From the NCBI GenBank assembly GCA_944472135.2, contig OX235270.1:76827168-76891167 (forward strand): DNA of 64,000 nucleotides. The letters run 5' to 3'. Shown here piece after piece: positions 42,201 through 57,200 of the stretch. Each line of letters begins with the position of its first letter. Position 1 is the stretch's first letter. Source of the DNA: Trichobilharzia regenti (lineage: Eukaryota; Platyhelminthes; Trematoda; Strigeidida; Schistosomatidae). The position numbers and the translations under genes are program-made. The notes beneath the pieces are model-generated. The model saw nothing but the letters and a program-made list of their open reading frames with translations, was not told the DNA's origin and ran no database searches.

Positions 42201-45200
42201 ATACTCTTTTAGGAATGTTTCGATTTAAATGAATTCCCCGTGATAATTACTTAATAGCAATGCTTTACTTTGACATTTATTTCAGTGTTTATAATTTCTG
42301 ACTTAATAGTTGGACTTCTAGACTTCGACATTTAATTATACTTGCCTTTACTGACACGGAAGAGATGAACATAAAGTCTAGATACACTTTAGACTTCTGT
42401 TGTTTATATACACTCAAGTGTCTAAAATCATATTTTTTTCCTTTGGCCTGTTTTGTATTTCGATATTGTTATTTTCTCTAGTCCTTTTTTCATGATTGAA
42501 AACTCAGCTGAATACACATTACCACCTTCTTTAAATATATTAAGTAAGTTATGTTCCGATTTCGCAGCTGTAAATATGTTATGCACAGGGAGCTACAGTA
42601 TCTTTGGGGGAATAGAATTCAACAAATTAAGAGCCATTTATTTTCAACCATTATAAACTGTACCATTATTATTGCCCTTGGCTTCCTGTGGAACACCGGC
42701 CTTTCGTACTACATATCCATTTCACAGTCCATCCACAGTCTTTTTTTAATTGGCTCGATGGTTGCCCAAAATCTTTCATTTCCTCAGCACCCTCATCATT
42801 TCCGGTTTTAGTTCCCCTCCAGCTTCAGCACAGCGTGTGATATCACCCAACTGTCTACTCACTGAGTATCAAATTCATCTCCATTTCAATCAACATACTT
42901 GATGGAGGAAAGGCTGATGGCTGATTTTTTGTCAGGGTCCTTTGTTGCTATTCCCCCTGACAATTATAAATACACCCATGAGTAGTGAGAGTCCTTGTGA
43001 TCCTCTCGCCACTCCTTTCGTTTATTCATTTCTTTCTTTTTGAATCTCGAAAAGTTCAGTGATTATACCTAACAAAATTCAGACGCGTTTGCAGCATCAA
43101 ATTTAAAAGTCAATCACTCTTTTTTGTCTTTTGTTTGTTCAGTTGGATAAGACAATATGATCTAGCAAATACCTTTTAATGACTGTGAAGGTAAATACTC
43201 AACACCTAGTATAAGTGTCTGAACTCATCAGCATAGAAATACATGAAATGACTGTATGGTATTATACTTAGTGATATATTAAGTGATGCGCACAAATTTA
43301 ATCAGACTGTTCGTTTATCTTATTTGACTGATGGTGACAACAGTTGACATCCAAGACGCGCGTTTAGTCCTTTTCTAGGCTTATCATCTGGATGTTAGCG
43401 TCCCTCAGTGACTATAGTATTCCCAACAAGATTAGCACCTGGTATCCATCATCTTTAAAGTGACAGCGTTATACTGTAGACTACTCAACCAGGAGTTAAA
43501 GCTTACTAGCATATCGGTTGGTGAAGACATTAAGAAAACGTTGTGACATTCTACTCAAGGCACACGTTTAAAAGTGTGTAGTGAGCACGTTGTACAGTGA
43601 AGTGGTAAATCAAGTTGCAATAATTTCCGTTATTATCCTCATCGGCATTTTATCTGATGCTAACAGATTACAGTCTCCTTTAATTTCAAGTGTGATTACG
43701 GAATGATATCATTTAGAGAACCACTGAAAACTAGTGAATGTTGAGCAGCTGCTTTGTTCTAGTTTGGGAATAATCTACTCTGGTCACTGAGTGGTCAAAC
43801 TTGAAACAAATAAAATTCCTCTAAACAAAACCTTGAAAATTAATCTGAGACTCGGTGATGATTGGCTGCTTCGAATTCTGGCCAAAAGTCATGGTCGGTG
43901 GGGGGGGCATCTGGTCGGATAAATACTCACCGATGATACTGGCTGGTGGTCGCGCAAAATTCACGAATTAGTAGAGGTTAGAATTCATGAGCCTTTGGGC
44001 CGGATCCCATTGAGTGAGTGTTCTACAAGGTTGCCTTGTAAACAGAAGGTCCTGGGTTCGAAACGGAGGGGTTACGCACAGGCGGTAAGTGGTAAACTGG
44101 GAAGAAACAGATATTCAGTACTCCTTGATGGTTTTCAATGGCTCTCTAGCTGATATCAAATAAAATCACTAGAATCAAACGCCTGAAAATTCCTTAAATT
44201 TGTTAGTGATGTCCTCAAATATGCTATTGATGCATACTGCTCAATTTTCTAACAGCGATTTCTTAAACAGAAATACCAATGCTTGTACACTTTTCTCCGT
44301 CCCAAAAATTAAGCATTGGAAATATATTTTTTGATTTACAGCTTGATTCCACACTGTATTTTTGGTACAAGTATGGAATTTTCAGCATGGATATCGGTAG
44401 CCCAAATTTTGCAGGCCGACCATACATATCAGATGTGCGCCGGCGTGGGCTCGAACCCCGGACCATGTGCATGATCGGCGAGAGTCCTAACCACTGTGTC
44501 ACCGACGCAAATAAAAATTAATCGGGTGCACCAAAATCCCACTAGAAAGAGCAGTTCTACTGACTTTAACATACGGTTCGTCTATAACATGTGACGAAGA
44601 TGACGGAGCAAAGTTGCCTTTTTTTGTTCACATTATAAAAAATGGTTTCCCATGTGTTTGGGGCAAATAAAAGTAAGTGCTAATTATTTCACTGTGCGAT
44701 TCACATAAAAGCAGTGGTTGGGAAATGAATGTAGAATGGAAACGGTACGATTTTAATATCTACAAGCTACTGAATACATTAATTTTTATGAAGACACTGA
44801 AGACAAGATTCTTTTACGTATCATACAACACAGTGTATACTGTAAGCAATTATCAATCATGTAACTTTCGATGACACAGCGGTTAGAACTCTCACTGACC
44901 ATGCGCATGGTCCAGGGTTCGATCCCCTGCCGATGCACACCTGATATCTATGGTCGACCTGCAAATTTTGGTCTACCGATATCACATGCTGAAAATTCCA
45001 TACTTGAACCAAAATATTGGGTGTGGAATCAAGTTTTAATCAAAATATATGAAAATAAATAAGCATTCTCAAGTCAAAACAACAGTAATAGTCCCTTTTA
45101 AATTACTAGAACGAATATAACTCATCATAAATTGTGTAAATATTCCAGTGCCACTTCTCATTCTTGATTGTATGGATATGTGCAAATTTAATCTGAGGTT

Positions 45201-48200
45201 TTAAGTTGTTTTAGTAAAACACAGTCATACGTAACAACTTTTGAATAATTTTGGAAGAAAGTCCTAAAATTTTTAAGCTTACAAAAAATTTCTTATAAAA
45301 GATTGTATGTACACCAGTGAACTCACCTGAATTTTGACGTCTTGCTGTAATAATTTTTGTTGATATGTCCACATTTGCATTAATTCAGACCAGCCATTTT
45401 CTAATCTATCTAATCGTTGATCCAGCTGTACATAATGGATATCAGTTTCACCGGCTGTAATGCATCGTCCATAACTGATTAAGTCAGCAAATTCTTCTTT
45501 ACGTGCTAAAATCTGTTCGCCGAGTTCTTTATGTAAATCTAGTTCAATTTTTGCTTCTTCAACAGACTGGGGCAACTGATGCGTTGCTACACTTATTTCA
45601 ATGTTGCGCAACCACAGTTGATTATCATCCAAACCCTAAGGAAGGTTGAAACAAAGTATATTTAATGGTATTTATATGATACAATAACATTGTTCAAGTG
45701 AAAGAGTGAGAAATAACTGACTAATCCCAGGTTTCAACCTCATGGAAATGTATTTCTGCGCCTAATTCCGAAGAAAAATTTATAAAAAAAATTATTAACC
45801 CCGTCTGACAAAATAATATTTATTATTTGGAACCCGGTATGTTAAGAAGAAAATCAAGAACGCATTAAAATGCAGCCAAAACTTAAAACCCAAATATTTT
45901 ATCGGAGTAAATGTTATCACAAAAACGTGTCACTTATACTTGGTCTTTGGAAAGTAGTAGATAACTAGGAAAAGTTCTTGTCAGACTGAAGACAAGATTC
46001 CCCGTCACTGTTTGACTTCATGCAGTGTTATTATCAAGCTATGGCAGCCTCATTATAACTGTTTAGAAATAGACTGTTATGAGATGTATTGCCTTGAGTT
46101 AAAAATTCATAAACGTGTAATGTAAAACAGAATTTTTGAGGAAATATGAAACATTAGCATCTTCTACACTCAGCCTTATAGCGCTTTTAAGTAGCAAGTT
46201 TCACTTAACACTTTGTGGATTTTTAGCTGATTGAGTAAATGAAAGTCATTTTTCTGAAGAAAACATTGCCATCAAACAGGATAATATAAGAAAAGTACTT
46301 GTAAATATCAGTTGTGGGAAAGTCCCTCTTGATAAATACAACTTAACAGTGAAACGGAGATTTAGTCACAACTCATCTTGCAAAAAGTAACTTTCAATGG
46401 TGAATCCATCGTGATGTATAGCCAGTCGAAGTGAGCATTTTGACGTTAGCCAGCATATGTTTAATGACCTTCCATGCAAACCTTTTAGAATTTGACATTC
46501 AGAGATCTCTTACAGAACGTAGTAGTACCCTGCAGAGAGAATGAGTACAAGTAGAGCATAATGATAAAGTATAATCATATGTTGACATTCGTTTTTGGTA
46601 TTAAACATATTGATGTGGCTATTAAGTGGTTGGAGTGAACTGGTAGTAAGCCGTGAATGTAGGTCCCGTGCTTGTAGACACTCGTTAACGTAGAATAAAC
46701 TGATTTTCCAAGTGTTGCTGTCAGAGGCGTTACTCTTGCACTATTAGGACAAAATATGTAGTTTTAGTGACCACACTGCAAATTAGACTGGTAGAATTCT
46801 CTCAGAACTAACATTAAGTTCTTGACACGTACATTATTCAATGTACGTGTACATGAGTTTTACATCATGTGCTCATATCACATCTTATTTAAGTCTTTTT
46901 TCTACCAAGTAAAACTGCACCACTTTGTTATAAATTAGTGAGCGCATATCTGGTCTAGTGAAAGATTTAATTTGCCTACAGATATCCAGTCCTCACGGTT
47001 ATCGCTTACGACACATGGTCCGAGTCTAACTACACATAAAACTTGTCTCACTCGCTTTTAAATTTACAAAGTTCTCATTGGTAATAATATGTGAAACAAA
47101 CCATTTATTCTGACTCATTCACTTACGTAAAGAGAGCATAGGAAAGCAAACTTATACGGTTAAATCCAAATTGTGAACATTTGTACAAGTGTGGTTGACA
47201 TATCTCATAGCAGCCTAGTTTTTGGTTTAACACTAAACACTAAGAAGATAACAGGTGATGTTAGTTGTCTATGTTATTTAACCAGTGGCTATCACAAGAC
47301 CAATAACTCGAAATCTTGTGAAAGATTTAGCTTTCATTACTCACTACATCAACGTCGAGCAAAGAAGGTGAGGGTGTTTCAGGTTATTTATATATATACT
47401 TAGATTTTAAGATAAAACTGATTACCTGGAAGAATTGTTGTAACTCAGCTGAAGCGAGCAATTTATCTTGACGATTTCTTAACTCCAACTGCAATGATTC
47501 CCACTCTTTATTTAATTCTTTTATTAACTCCCCTACTTCTTTTGATGCATACAGCTCACCAGAAATCAAATATAAATCCCTTCTTTGCGGTGCTTCGTCA
47601 ATAAGTTCTTTAGCCAGCTTTTCACCTTCAACGTTTAAATGTTCGACTTCACCTTGTAATGCTATAAAATCTCTCTCCCATCCCATTAGCCTTCTTTGCA
47701 ATTGCATAACACTATTCAAGTCTGTACCTAAATCATCGGTTGAAATAAGCAGTTCTCTCTTGCGAATAATCCATTCTTTTGTACTTTGAAAGAGAGTATG
47801 AAATGTCGATAAGGTTGCAGCCAATTCAAATCTTTCATGACGTGCCTCAATCAGGATCTTTAGTCGTTGCCACCTCTTAGTTACATGATCTAATAATTTT
47901 GAATACTTAGATCTGAAGATGTCGATTTTATTTCTTCGATGGCGCTGTTGCTGTCTCTGTTCTTCTTCTTCCTCTACCTCTTCGTCATCGGCTTCTTCAT
48001 CTTCATATGCATCGTAAGTAGCTGTCTTCTTTTCATGTGGACTTTCTTCCTCCTCTTGTTTATTACTGTCTTCAAAATGGATTTCTTCATGGGTTTCCTG
48101 ACTGAATTCATCTCTGCTTTCACTGCCTTCTTCTTCGTCTTCGTCTTCATTATCCTCATCTACATCGTATTCGTCCCCTGGGGAATTAATTTTAATAGTT

Positions 48201-51200
48201 GCTTTAATGAAATGCAAAATGTCCATATCCTTTTCCTTATCGAGTTTACTAAAAGTGTCACATAGGCCTTGATCAAGCATTCCAATTTCACTAAGCCGTA
48301 GATTAGCATGACTTTTCAGCTCATTCTCAAATGTCTTGAATCTATAGGCCTGCACAGATAATTGAGATATTGACTGAATAATTTCTTTGGTAACGACAAT
48401 TGGGCATGGTTTCGGTAAGGATTGTATAAATTTCACTGAAGGATATATTATGGGATTGAAGGTCAGTAAAATCTTCTCTCTTAAAGGTATGTGAAAAAAG
48501 GTTAGAAAAAAATAAATAATATTTAGGCAAAAGTGAATGACCACAGCACTGCCTATTTAGAGAAACGCATACTGTAACCAATGTTCAGAGTCCCATTATT
48601 TAGTTAAAAATACATAGGAATAAACAAAATTTAGTAGGTGGCATAGATGAGTGGCCAGACAAAGTTTTTACATTGGGCTAATAATAATAATATTTTGTAA
48701 TACCGGACTGACAAGACCTCACTATGTGGAATATGGTTAAACCCATCTGTTAGTGTTTGGAAGTAGATAAGCCATTCCTCTCGTTTACATTTATCCCTTC
48801 TTGTAACTTGTTTATTTGTGTTTGCAGATTATAAAGATTTTCATAGAATATGTGTTCTGGACTCAGGAAACTTTGAAGACAACTTCTACTGACTATTATT
48901 TTTTCATGAACAGAGTGAAATATTGTTACTGATGTCGCTAGTGATTCTGAAATACTTACAACTTAGAAATTTAGTAACCGGGATCTTTCTATAATAAGTA
49001 AAGATTTATTGCACCCTTAATCCATTCTTACTGTGGAACTAGAATTGAAGGTGTCGCCTTGATGGAAAATGAAAAGCTGGGAGTACTGGAGAGCTGTTTC
49101 GTCCTTGTTTGGGACCCTTCATCAGCACGCATTCACTGGGGTTCGAACCCAGGACCTTCTGGTTACAAGGCGAGTTCGTAGACCATTGAGCCACTGGGAG
49201 CCAATCCAATGGTCCTTGAATTCTTACTTCTGTCAGCTCATGATGAAATCCTCCAAGCAATCAAACAAAATCCCTACATAACCAATGCTTCATAATCCAA
49301 CCATTACATTAGGAGTGCACAAAAATATTAATAATATTTATCTAATGGGTCGAAAACAACCCTAGAGATGCATTCCACCCAGGAAGTCATTCACATTTGG
49401 AAGTCTTCGGTCACAAATGTCTAGCTCACGACAACGGTAAAACGCTTTCAAACCGATTGCCCAACTGTGAACAAAATGTCTCCCTGATTTTACAAGCTGA
49501 CCAAAGTCTATTAGTCAAGTTAGACAATGTCGCTAATGGGCAAAGTGATCAGGTGCTGTCGTGCAACATGCTTGATGCTAATGTTCATCAGTAAAGCAGC
49601 GTAAATTCTTACTCAGTTTGAATTTTGTGTCAAGTGGCATTTATCAGGAAAATGAACACGTCTAGTCTTGAAAAAAAGCTACCCCGTTCAACAGTAACAA
49701 TGATTAAGAGAAATATTATCCAAAAGTATTTGGAATAAAGATCATGGAAACAATGCATAAAACGTCGTGCAAATCATAACTAGGTGATCAGTGAAGTTCC
49801 CATTAAATTTGGTAAGTAATATCAGTTACTAAAATCAAGTAAGGGAAAGAAGTGTTTAGATTACAGGATAATAATCTACCAGACATCTATGATGATATTT
49901 AATTTCATTTGTTTGAGTTCTACAGACACTATCTCGATTCGTGATATCTAAGTACTTCAAATTATCCGCCATAGGAGAGAACTAACTAGTCAAAAATACA
50001 AATGGAATCTAACTAGTTGGTCTCCGGATATTCACAGTTTTCGTCCAAAACTGAAGCTGACCAGAGAACTTCCTAAAAAGTAAGCGAAAGTGGACATCAG
50101 TCTAATGCAATAAGTACCTACAAGTATCAACAGCACATATTAATTTGAACTTTAGGTAACCAAGTTTCGTGATGAGCGCACTACTAATTTGACTGATGAG
50201 ACCTTTAGCATTTCCTACAAATTAGTGGACTTGACATGCTGCTTAACCGTCCGCACACGTAACTTGATTTTCTGCTTCTAAAAATCATGTAGTGTGCGTG
50301 ACAAATGCCTGAAGATATACTAAACATTAGAAAATAATAGTTCATTTTAAATCAAACCATCAGCTTACTTTTCTTCAATCCAACTTTCTAATGATGTAAC
50401 GTTATCAACAAGACGTAAAACATTTCGTTGAATTTCTAAAATATCTCTTTGTCTTAAGCAGTCCTCCACATAATCTTTTAAATTCATATGAATGAAATCT
50501 AAGCGATTTAGTAAATAATAAGCAATTGTCGAGATATGTGGTAATAGTAAAATGCTCAGTTCATGGGCTTCTGGTGAATTCAATGGTGTTTTAAAATCAT
50601 TTTCAAAGTATTCATCACTATCATTATCTTCTCTGAGTTCTTCACATGAGGATTTCGATAAAGCTGAAGTAAATACTGCTATATTTTCGACAGATTCATT
50701 TGTAAATGACACATCTTGGCCATCGTCTTTCTTTATATTGATGGTTTCGCCTTGTTCAATGGGTTTTTCAGTTTGTGTGTCATCTTTCTCTTCTTGCCTT
50801 TCGTCTTTAATTTCTTCCTCTTCTTCAATACTCCATTTGTGTATTACTGGGACAACTTCATCTTCAAATGACGAACTGATAGTTTGTGCACCAGTTACTG
50901 AAACATTATCACTATAACTTGTACTTTTATCTTCTCCTTGATCATCGTCTACTTTATGTGCAGACTGAAACCGAATCTCTTTACGTTGTTGTCTATGCGT
51001 ACTGAGATTGTTTAATTTTGTTTCCAATCGTAAATATTCCGCATAATCATTTTCATTTAACACTGATTTTGATACCAGAAAAATGGACACTTCTTTTCTT
51101 AAACGTATCAAGTGTTTGGGGAATAATTTCAGTTGTTCAATTATCTGTAAAAATATACAAATATCTACAAGAATATATGTCCAAATTGAGGCATTAAATA

Positions 51201-54200
51201 TGAAATCACTTCAAATGCTATCATTATCAGGAAAATTTAAAAGTAGGTGAAGTGAATTTAAGATAGGCTATAAATGTTATTAAAATAGGACTCAATGAAT
51301 CAGTAGATTTTTGGCTGAAATTATCAGTTTCTTTCATATTTTCTTCATAGTGTTGTGTAAAGATTCAAGAATGCATAACACAAACTGAAAGTGTTTATTT
51401 CTGATACAAATTTAAATAAGCTAAGAATATCAATAAAACTGGATTAAATGAGTTCATCGAATCTCGTTAGAGCTAAACACTCAACATACGGCGTTATACG
51501 TATGCATATACAATGAGAAATATATAACGAGAAATATAATTAATAAATATAATATATAACAATGAATCAATCACAGCCAGATGACGGCAGAAAATGTCTC
51601 GCTGGTCAAATTAAGGTAAGCAGAAAAGTGGAAGAGGTATGACACATTGAAAATTGAAACAGCAATAGATTACATACAGTTCAATAATATCACTATTGTA
51701 AGCAATAACTTATCAGAGAGAGACAGAGAGACTGAAAATAATAGAAGTCGCAAAATTAATACAATCATAATTACAGTAACAATCAAAGCAGTTAAGATAA
51801 TGATACTGACAAAATATGGTTTTATATACTACAAGAGATAATAACATTTGTTATTAATTAATTTTTGACTTTCACTCTGATTGATTGGATCGAAATGTTA
51901 AGCCCCTGCTGACATGTAGGCTCCTTTTGGAAATGCTTCGACGGTTTCTTGGGATTAACACGAAGTTATTTCGTGGCCCAACATTTAGGGTTCAATCAAT
52001 CAAGGGAAATATTTTAGGGAATTAAAAACGAATAGCAACAGCCGGCTATTGTAACCCAAGTGATCTAGTTGAAACCTTTCTGGAGTTAGAAGTGATGGGT
52101 ATTGGATTTGAGTTGTATTGAGAACACCATCATTCACGGGCAGTGGAGATGCACCCAGATGACGAGTCCAGAATGGGACGAAATGTGCACCCTGGATTCC
52201 TGTGCTAGTAACCATCCGCCAATTAGTTTGGTGCAGTATAGTACTTTGATTAATCTTGTCTTCAGCATCCAGTTTTCATTGATGTCATAATGAACTGCAG
52301 TCCAATATAATCTTAATTTTTAGTCTGTTATACCCCTTCCACCCTTTACTTGTCTGAACTTGACCCGTGTGTAGAGTATTCAGCTAACAAACTCTACTAA
52401 AGTTTAATGAACTCATTAAATCCTGTTCTAATTTACATATTTATATAACACAGACTCAAGTTCATCTGTTACAAATCTTCAAAGCATAAGCTACGCAGCG
52501 TAGTCGGTTTCCTGAATAGCCTGGATTAGTGTTAAGCCAATCACTTCCGTTATAATATTTCGTAGCTGTTTGCGGATTGTGCGTTTTGCTATTTCGATTA
52601 TTGCATTTTCCAATGCTTGTTGTCAAGCCTTAGGGAATATTCACTTTTGAACAGGAGACGATTTAATCTCATAATCACGGGACACTTTCTTTGCTTTATC
52701 CTAACCAATACTAATCATATTAATTTTTTATGTGATCGAGTAATGAAGATACTATGCAATCGATGTTTACTTTATGCAAGTGAACCTTTCTATGAACTCA
52801 TCATTTCTTTTTACCAGACAGACATCTGGAAATCAGATAATGTCATTTCTGTGTTAAAGCTAAAATTTTGCGTAAAATGAACTTAAAATTCTACGATGAA
52901 GTTTTAACTTTTATTTTGCTTTTACAGCCAATAAAAATATCAAATGTATGCTGATAGCACATTTCCTTCCAATGTATTACTTGCTTAAAGTTACTAGTTT
53001 TGAAATGTAGAATATCTAAGTGGCTTCCTCATTTCGGGATTATTGACTTCAGAAAATAATCGAAGATATTTTATGCGTAAAAACAAATAGTTACAGCTGG
53101 TCTTCTATTACACTAAAGGTATCATTAACATCTCTGCACCTAAATTCATCATTTTTGGTAATTAGAACATTTTTTGAATAAAGAAATAATAAATAGTGGA
53201 ACATGAGGCTTATTAGCACCATTTAGGTCGTTAACATTTTGAATAAATTGATATTATTCATAGCACGTTTCCATACCTCATATAATGCCTTAGTCTGTGT
53301 TCCGTCTGTACACCTTTTATTGCACAACAATAAACTAAATCAGGCGTGCAGAACAAAATGTTCGGCTGAAATTTACGAATTCAATAAAATTCTTCTCTTC
53401 TAATGCATTTTATTCATCATCCAGTAGGATGTAGAACATTTCTCGAGGGTTGAATGCCATGAAGAGTTTACAGGATTGTTCGTATGTGTCATCGAAGATT
53501 GCTAGTTATATTTTCAAGAACTATCACTGTCTCAGTTGTTTATGTTGATATCAGATTATCTCTGTTTACCATCTCTTTAAGATAGCTTTAACAGGTATTC
53601 TGTTGTATATGACTTTACAACGACTTGTTTGTCCTTTTCTCTACCTATTTAACTAAAAGCCATGAATAAGCTTTACAATTCAACAAAACTGATGAAATAA
53701 ATGGAACCGATTGCAAAATACTTTAACATAAAATGATGCATACAGTATACATACACGCATGCATACATATATACATTTCACATATCTTATTGGCATATGG
53801 CTTAACCGCAGAAATTCGACCACCCACAATGTTACTGACTATTGATTTCAGACATACAGACGGAATATTAGACTAATAGTATGTTTAGATCGGCGAAATT
53901 TTATAGTACAGTGCATAAGTTGACATTAAGTGAGAATAAATTTCAGTGATAAAAAAATGATGTAATAACGTGAGTACTCTTTAATCACACAAACTACTCT
54001 TCAGTTTTTATATTCAGGAAAGATATCGCTACTAGATAGCTGACAAGGTTATGCTTAAGACTTGTGACACACTGTGATTGTATGTTGAAAACCATGAGAC
54101 TTTTATTTTGGTGGGAAATCAGTCAAAGCGTATTTTAAAACACTGGAGAACTGTTTCGTATAAGTTTAGAATTCTTTGGTAGACGCGTCCAGAAACCGAT

Positions 54201-57200
54201 TAACCATATTTAGTTCAATGTATTTGAGTGATATTGATTAACTGTATATGCAACATTTACATCACTGAAAAGTAGTAGTCAGTAACCAATATCCCACATT
54301 ATGTGAATAACTGTCACCTTAAATACTTCGACTACATTATTAATCACGATTAAGTCAACCGCAACTCAACATGACAACACACAAAATGAAATATTTCCGA
54401 ATATATATACATATATATAATGCACTAAGAACAATGTAAATAGAAAGATTTCAGAAAACTCATAAATTCTACGCATGCTATCCTAACATCAGAAAATGTT
54501 CGTAAACTTGAAAATTCACAATAAATTAATGTCGACAAAAGAACTAGTAAAATGCCAGTTTATGTCATCTGAACAATCAAGCATTGGGTGGCTGCTGGAC
54601 GGATGGAAGCTCATACTGGTAATAACAGTCTAATTTAACAGTATGACTACTTAACCATATAGAATGGCATTTCCTTGATCTGCAGCTTACCATGATTTGG
54701 TATTATGTGTTTACGGTTATAGTAAGCAAATTAATCATTAATCTATTCATATCACCAGAACAGTGGAACACCATCCGGTATACAGTTTCCATCCTCTTTA
54801 ACCTTGCATAGGGGCTGATAGAATTTGAAACTACAAAGGTAAGTTACGAAGGCTTTAATTTTTGTAATAAACCATATGACAACTAAAAACTGGTGCTTCA
54901 TTATGATCATTAGTACTAAGACCAGAACCACTTCAGCAGGCAGTGGTTCAGTGAAGGAAAACCGCAAATGTAGCTAAAAAGTTACTATTTGCATTTGATT
55001 TTTTTAACAGCAAACATAGTGTGTATTAAATAAATAAATTAGTAAATATATTCAACCGGCGGAACAAGCAAATAAATAAATTTTGAAAAAAACAAAACAA
55101 ATATTATATGGTAACGAAGTTCCAATAGGGCTTGCACCATTCTATGACTAGCAATTTGAGTTTGTATTTTGTACAGTGGCCACGTAATTCCTTTGCCGAA
55201 AAGAGAAAGTATGTCAATTATTCATCTGGGAGTACTGGACAGCTGTTTCGTCCTGGTTTGGGACTCTTCATCAGTACGTGCCCACCGACCCAAACAAGGA
55301 CGACACAGCTGTCCAGTACTCCCAGGTTTTCCAGTGGTTCTCTAACTGATGTCAGCTTATGATAAGATCCTCCTTGCAATCAAACAAAATCCTCACAGAA
55401 CCAATACTTGAAAATTATTCATCTCTCTACCAATAAACTTTCATATGGTCTCTCTTCTTCAAACTATTCTTGCCAATTTTTTTCAAGGAAGGGAAGCATT
55501 TCATCTGCATTATGACTCATATAACAGTTTTATCACCAATGGTATGACAAACATCAATGGTTTAATTTGGCAAAAAATGAAAAGTTAAGTAATTTTACAG
55601 GGTGATGATTAAAGTTGCATCGAGAATATGTGTCGCCTCCGAATTACTGGCTTGGCACTCTACTATCTGGACTGCGAAACCAGTATACTGATCAGCTCAT
55701 AACCTCACTGTAAACTATCACTAAGAATGCCAGATGATTGTGCGAATAAAAGATGCGTAGCTTTCTATTTATCACTATACTAGCTACTAAAATAATCTAT
55801 GTAATTTTTTCGTTACCACATAAATCTGCTGCAGTCAGCTCATGTAAAAAAACACTCAAATTAAAGAATATGTACCTTGAGTGTTGATTATTTTGGATAA
55901 ATCTATAAATATGTTTGAAAATTTTTTTTCTTAAATGACTGAAGTCATCATCAGGAATTTCTACAACTTAACTTCGACTATTAAATACCAATGTTTCTGT
56001 CAGTAGTGGAAATCTCATCTTATTCACTGTTATTGCACAATAAAACGTCTCATTGATTACTCTTGATCCCTAAGCGCTTGTTCCAGTTTATTTTGACATA
56101 CTAAAACTAGCCAAACAAAAAAATAACTAATAAACTGGTATTTCAGTACATGATTTAAGCAAATATTGAAATTCAAACAAAAAATGATTTCTAGGAATTA
56201 TAACGGAGCAGTCAGAAAGTCTTATTCTGCATCTTTATTACAGATTATTATTATGTGAGTGGAATTCGTCAGATAGTGGGTAGTTTGTAGAAAGCTTGGG
56301 ATGAGAAGAGAAGTATTTAATAACCTTCTGACATCCCCTAGAAAAATAATGAATCTCTAGAACTACTGGATAAGTAGCCAGCAACACCTCACCAGATATT
56401 ATGGAGTAACAATACCAAAAACTAGTTGCTTCTTGAGCTTGAGTTTCAGTATCATGTCCACTGATATTGCGATCGAGACGACAGAAAATGGAATGACTAG
56501 ATCATGCCTAAATGTATGTAGACACGTATTGGATTACGACAACTGGTACTTATTATGAAAGTTTCTTAAACAGATGAACAATAATCATTCAGTTTAACAT
56601 GTAACCTTGTCAACATGTTCAAAAATGAAAAAAATACTGTAGAGTTAATAAATATAAAGATTACCTTACCACTTTCAAGAAATATAAAAAATACATTCAA
56701 CCTACATGATCCATTTGCCTTAATGTTGAATTAATTACAACTTCTTTGTCAACAGTAAGAGCAGTATGTGCATTCAACATATCAAAAGGTTCTTTCAACA
56801 ACGTTCCCATTTGGCTTTCCTTCTGTGACTGTTTATCTTCTTCAAATTCTTCAACATTTCCTGTTTTGTTGGCAAGCATAAGTGTGATATTTACACTGTT
56901 ATAAGTTTCACATATTCTTAGACTGGTTTCTTCAATTTTCATATTTGCTAGCACTAAACTATGTAATACATTTAAATAATGATTATGCTGTAATAATTTG
57001 TTCTGTATAACTTTAATTGATTCTAATAATTTGCTCCAATATCTTTGTAGTAGGCCAACAAACTCTATAGTTTTTGTTTGACGTTCTTTACATCTAATCT
57101 CTTCACAAGTGTCTGATGTATTTGGTGAACTATTCTGGTCATTGCTGTTGTTGCTGTTGTCACTTTGTGTATATAATTCTTGCATACACTTCAAAATATC

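Noticed and set aside
47939..48265. Plus-strand hydrophobic frame of 108 residues that looks like a membrane protein.
   Set aside because: It is the antisense of the Glu/Asp-rich codons of the spectrin-like exon, which read as Phe/Leu on the other strand.
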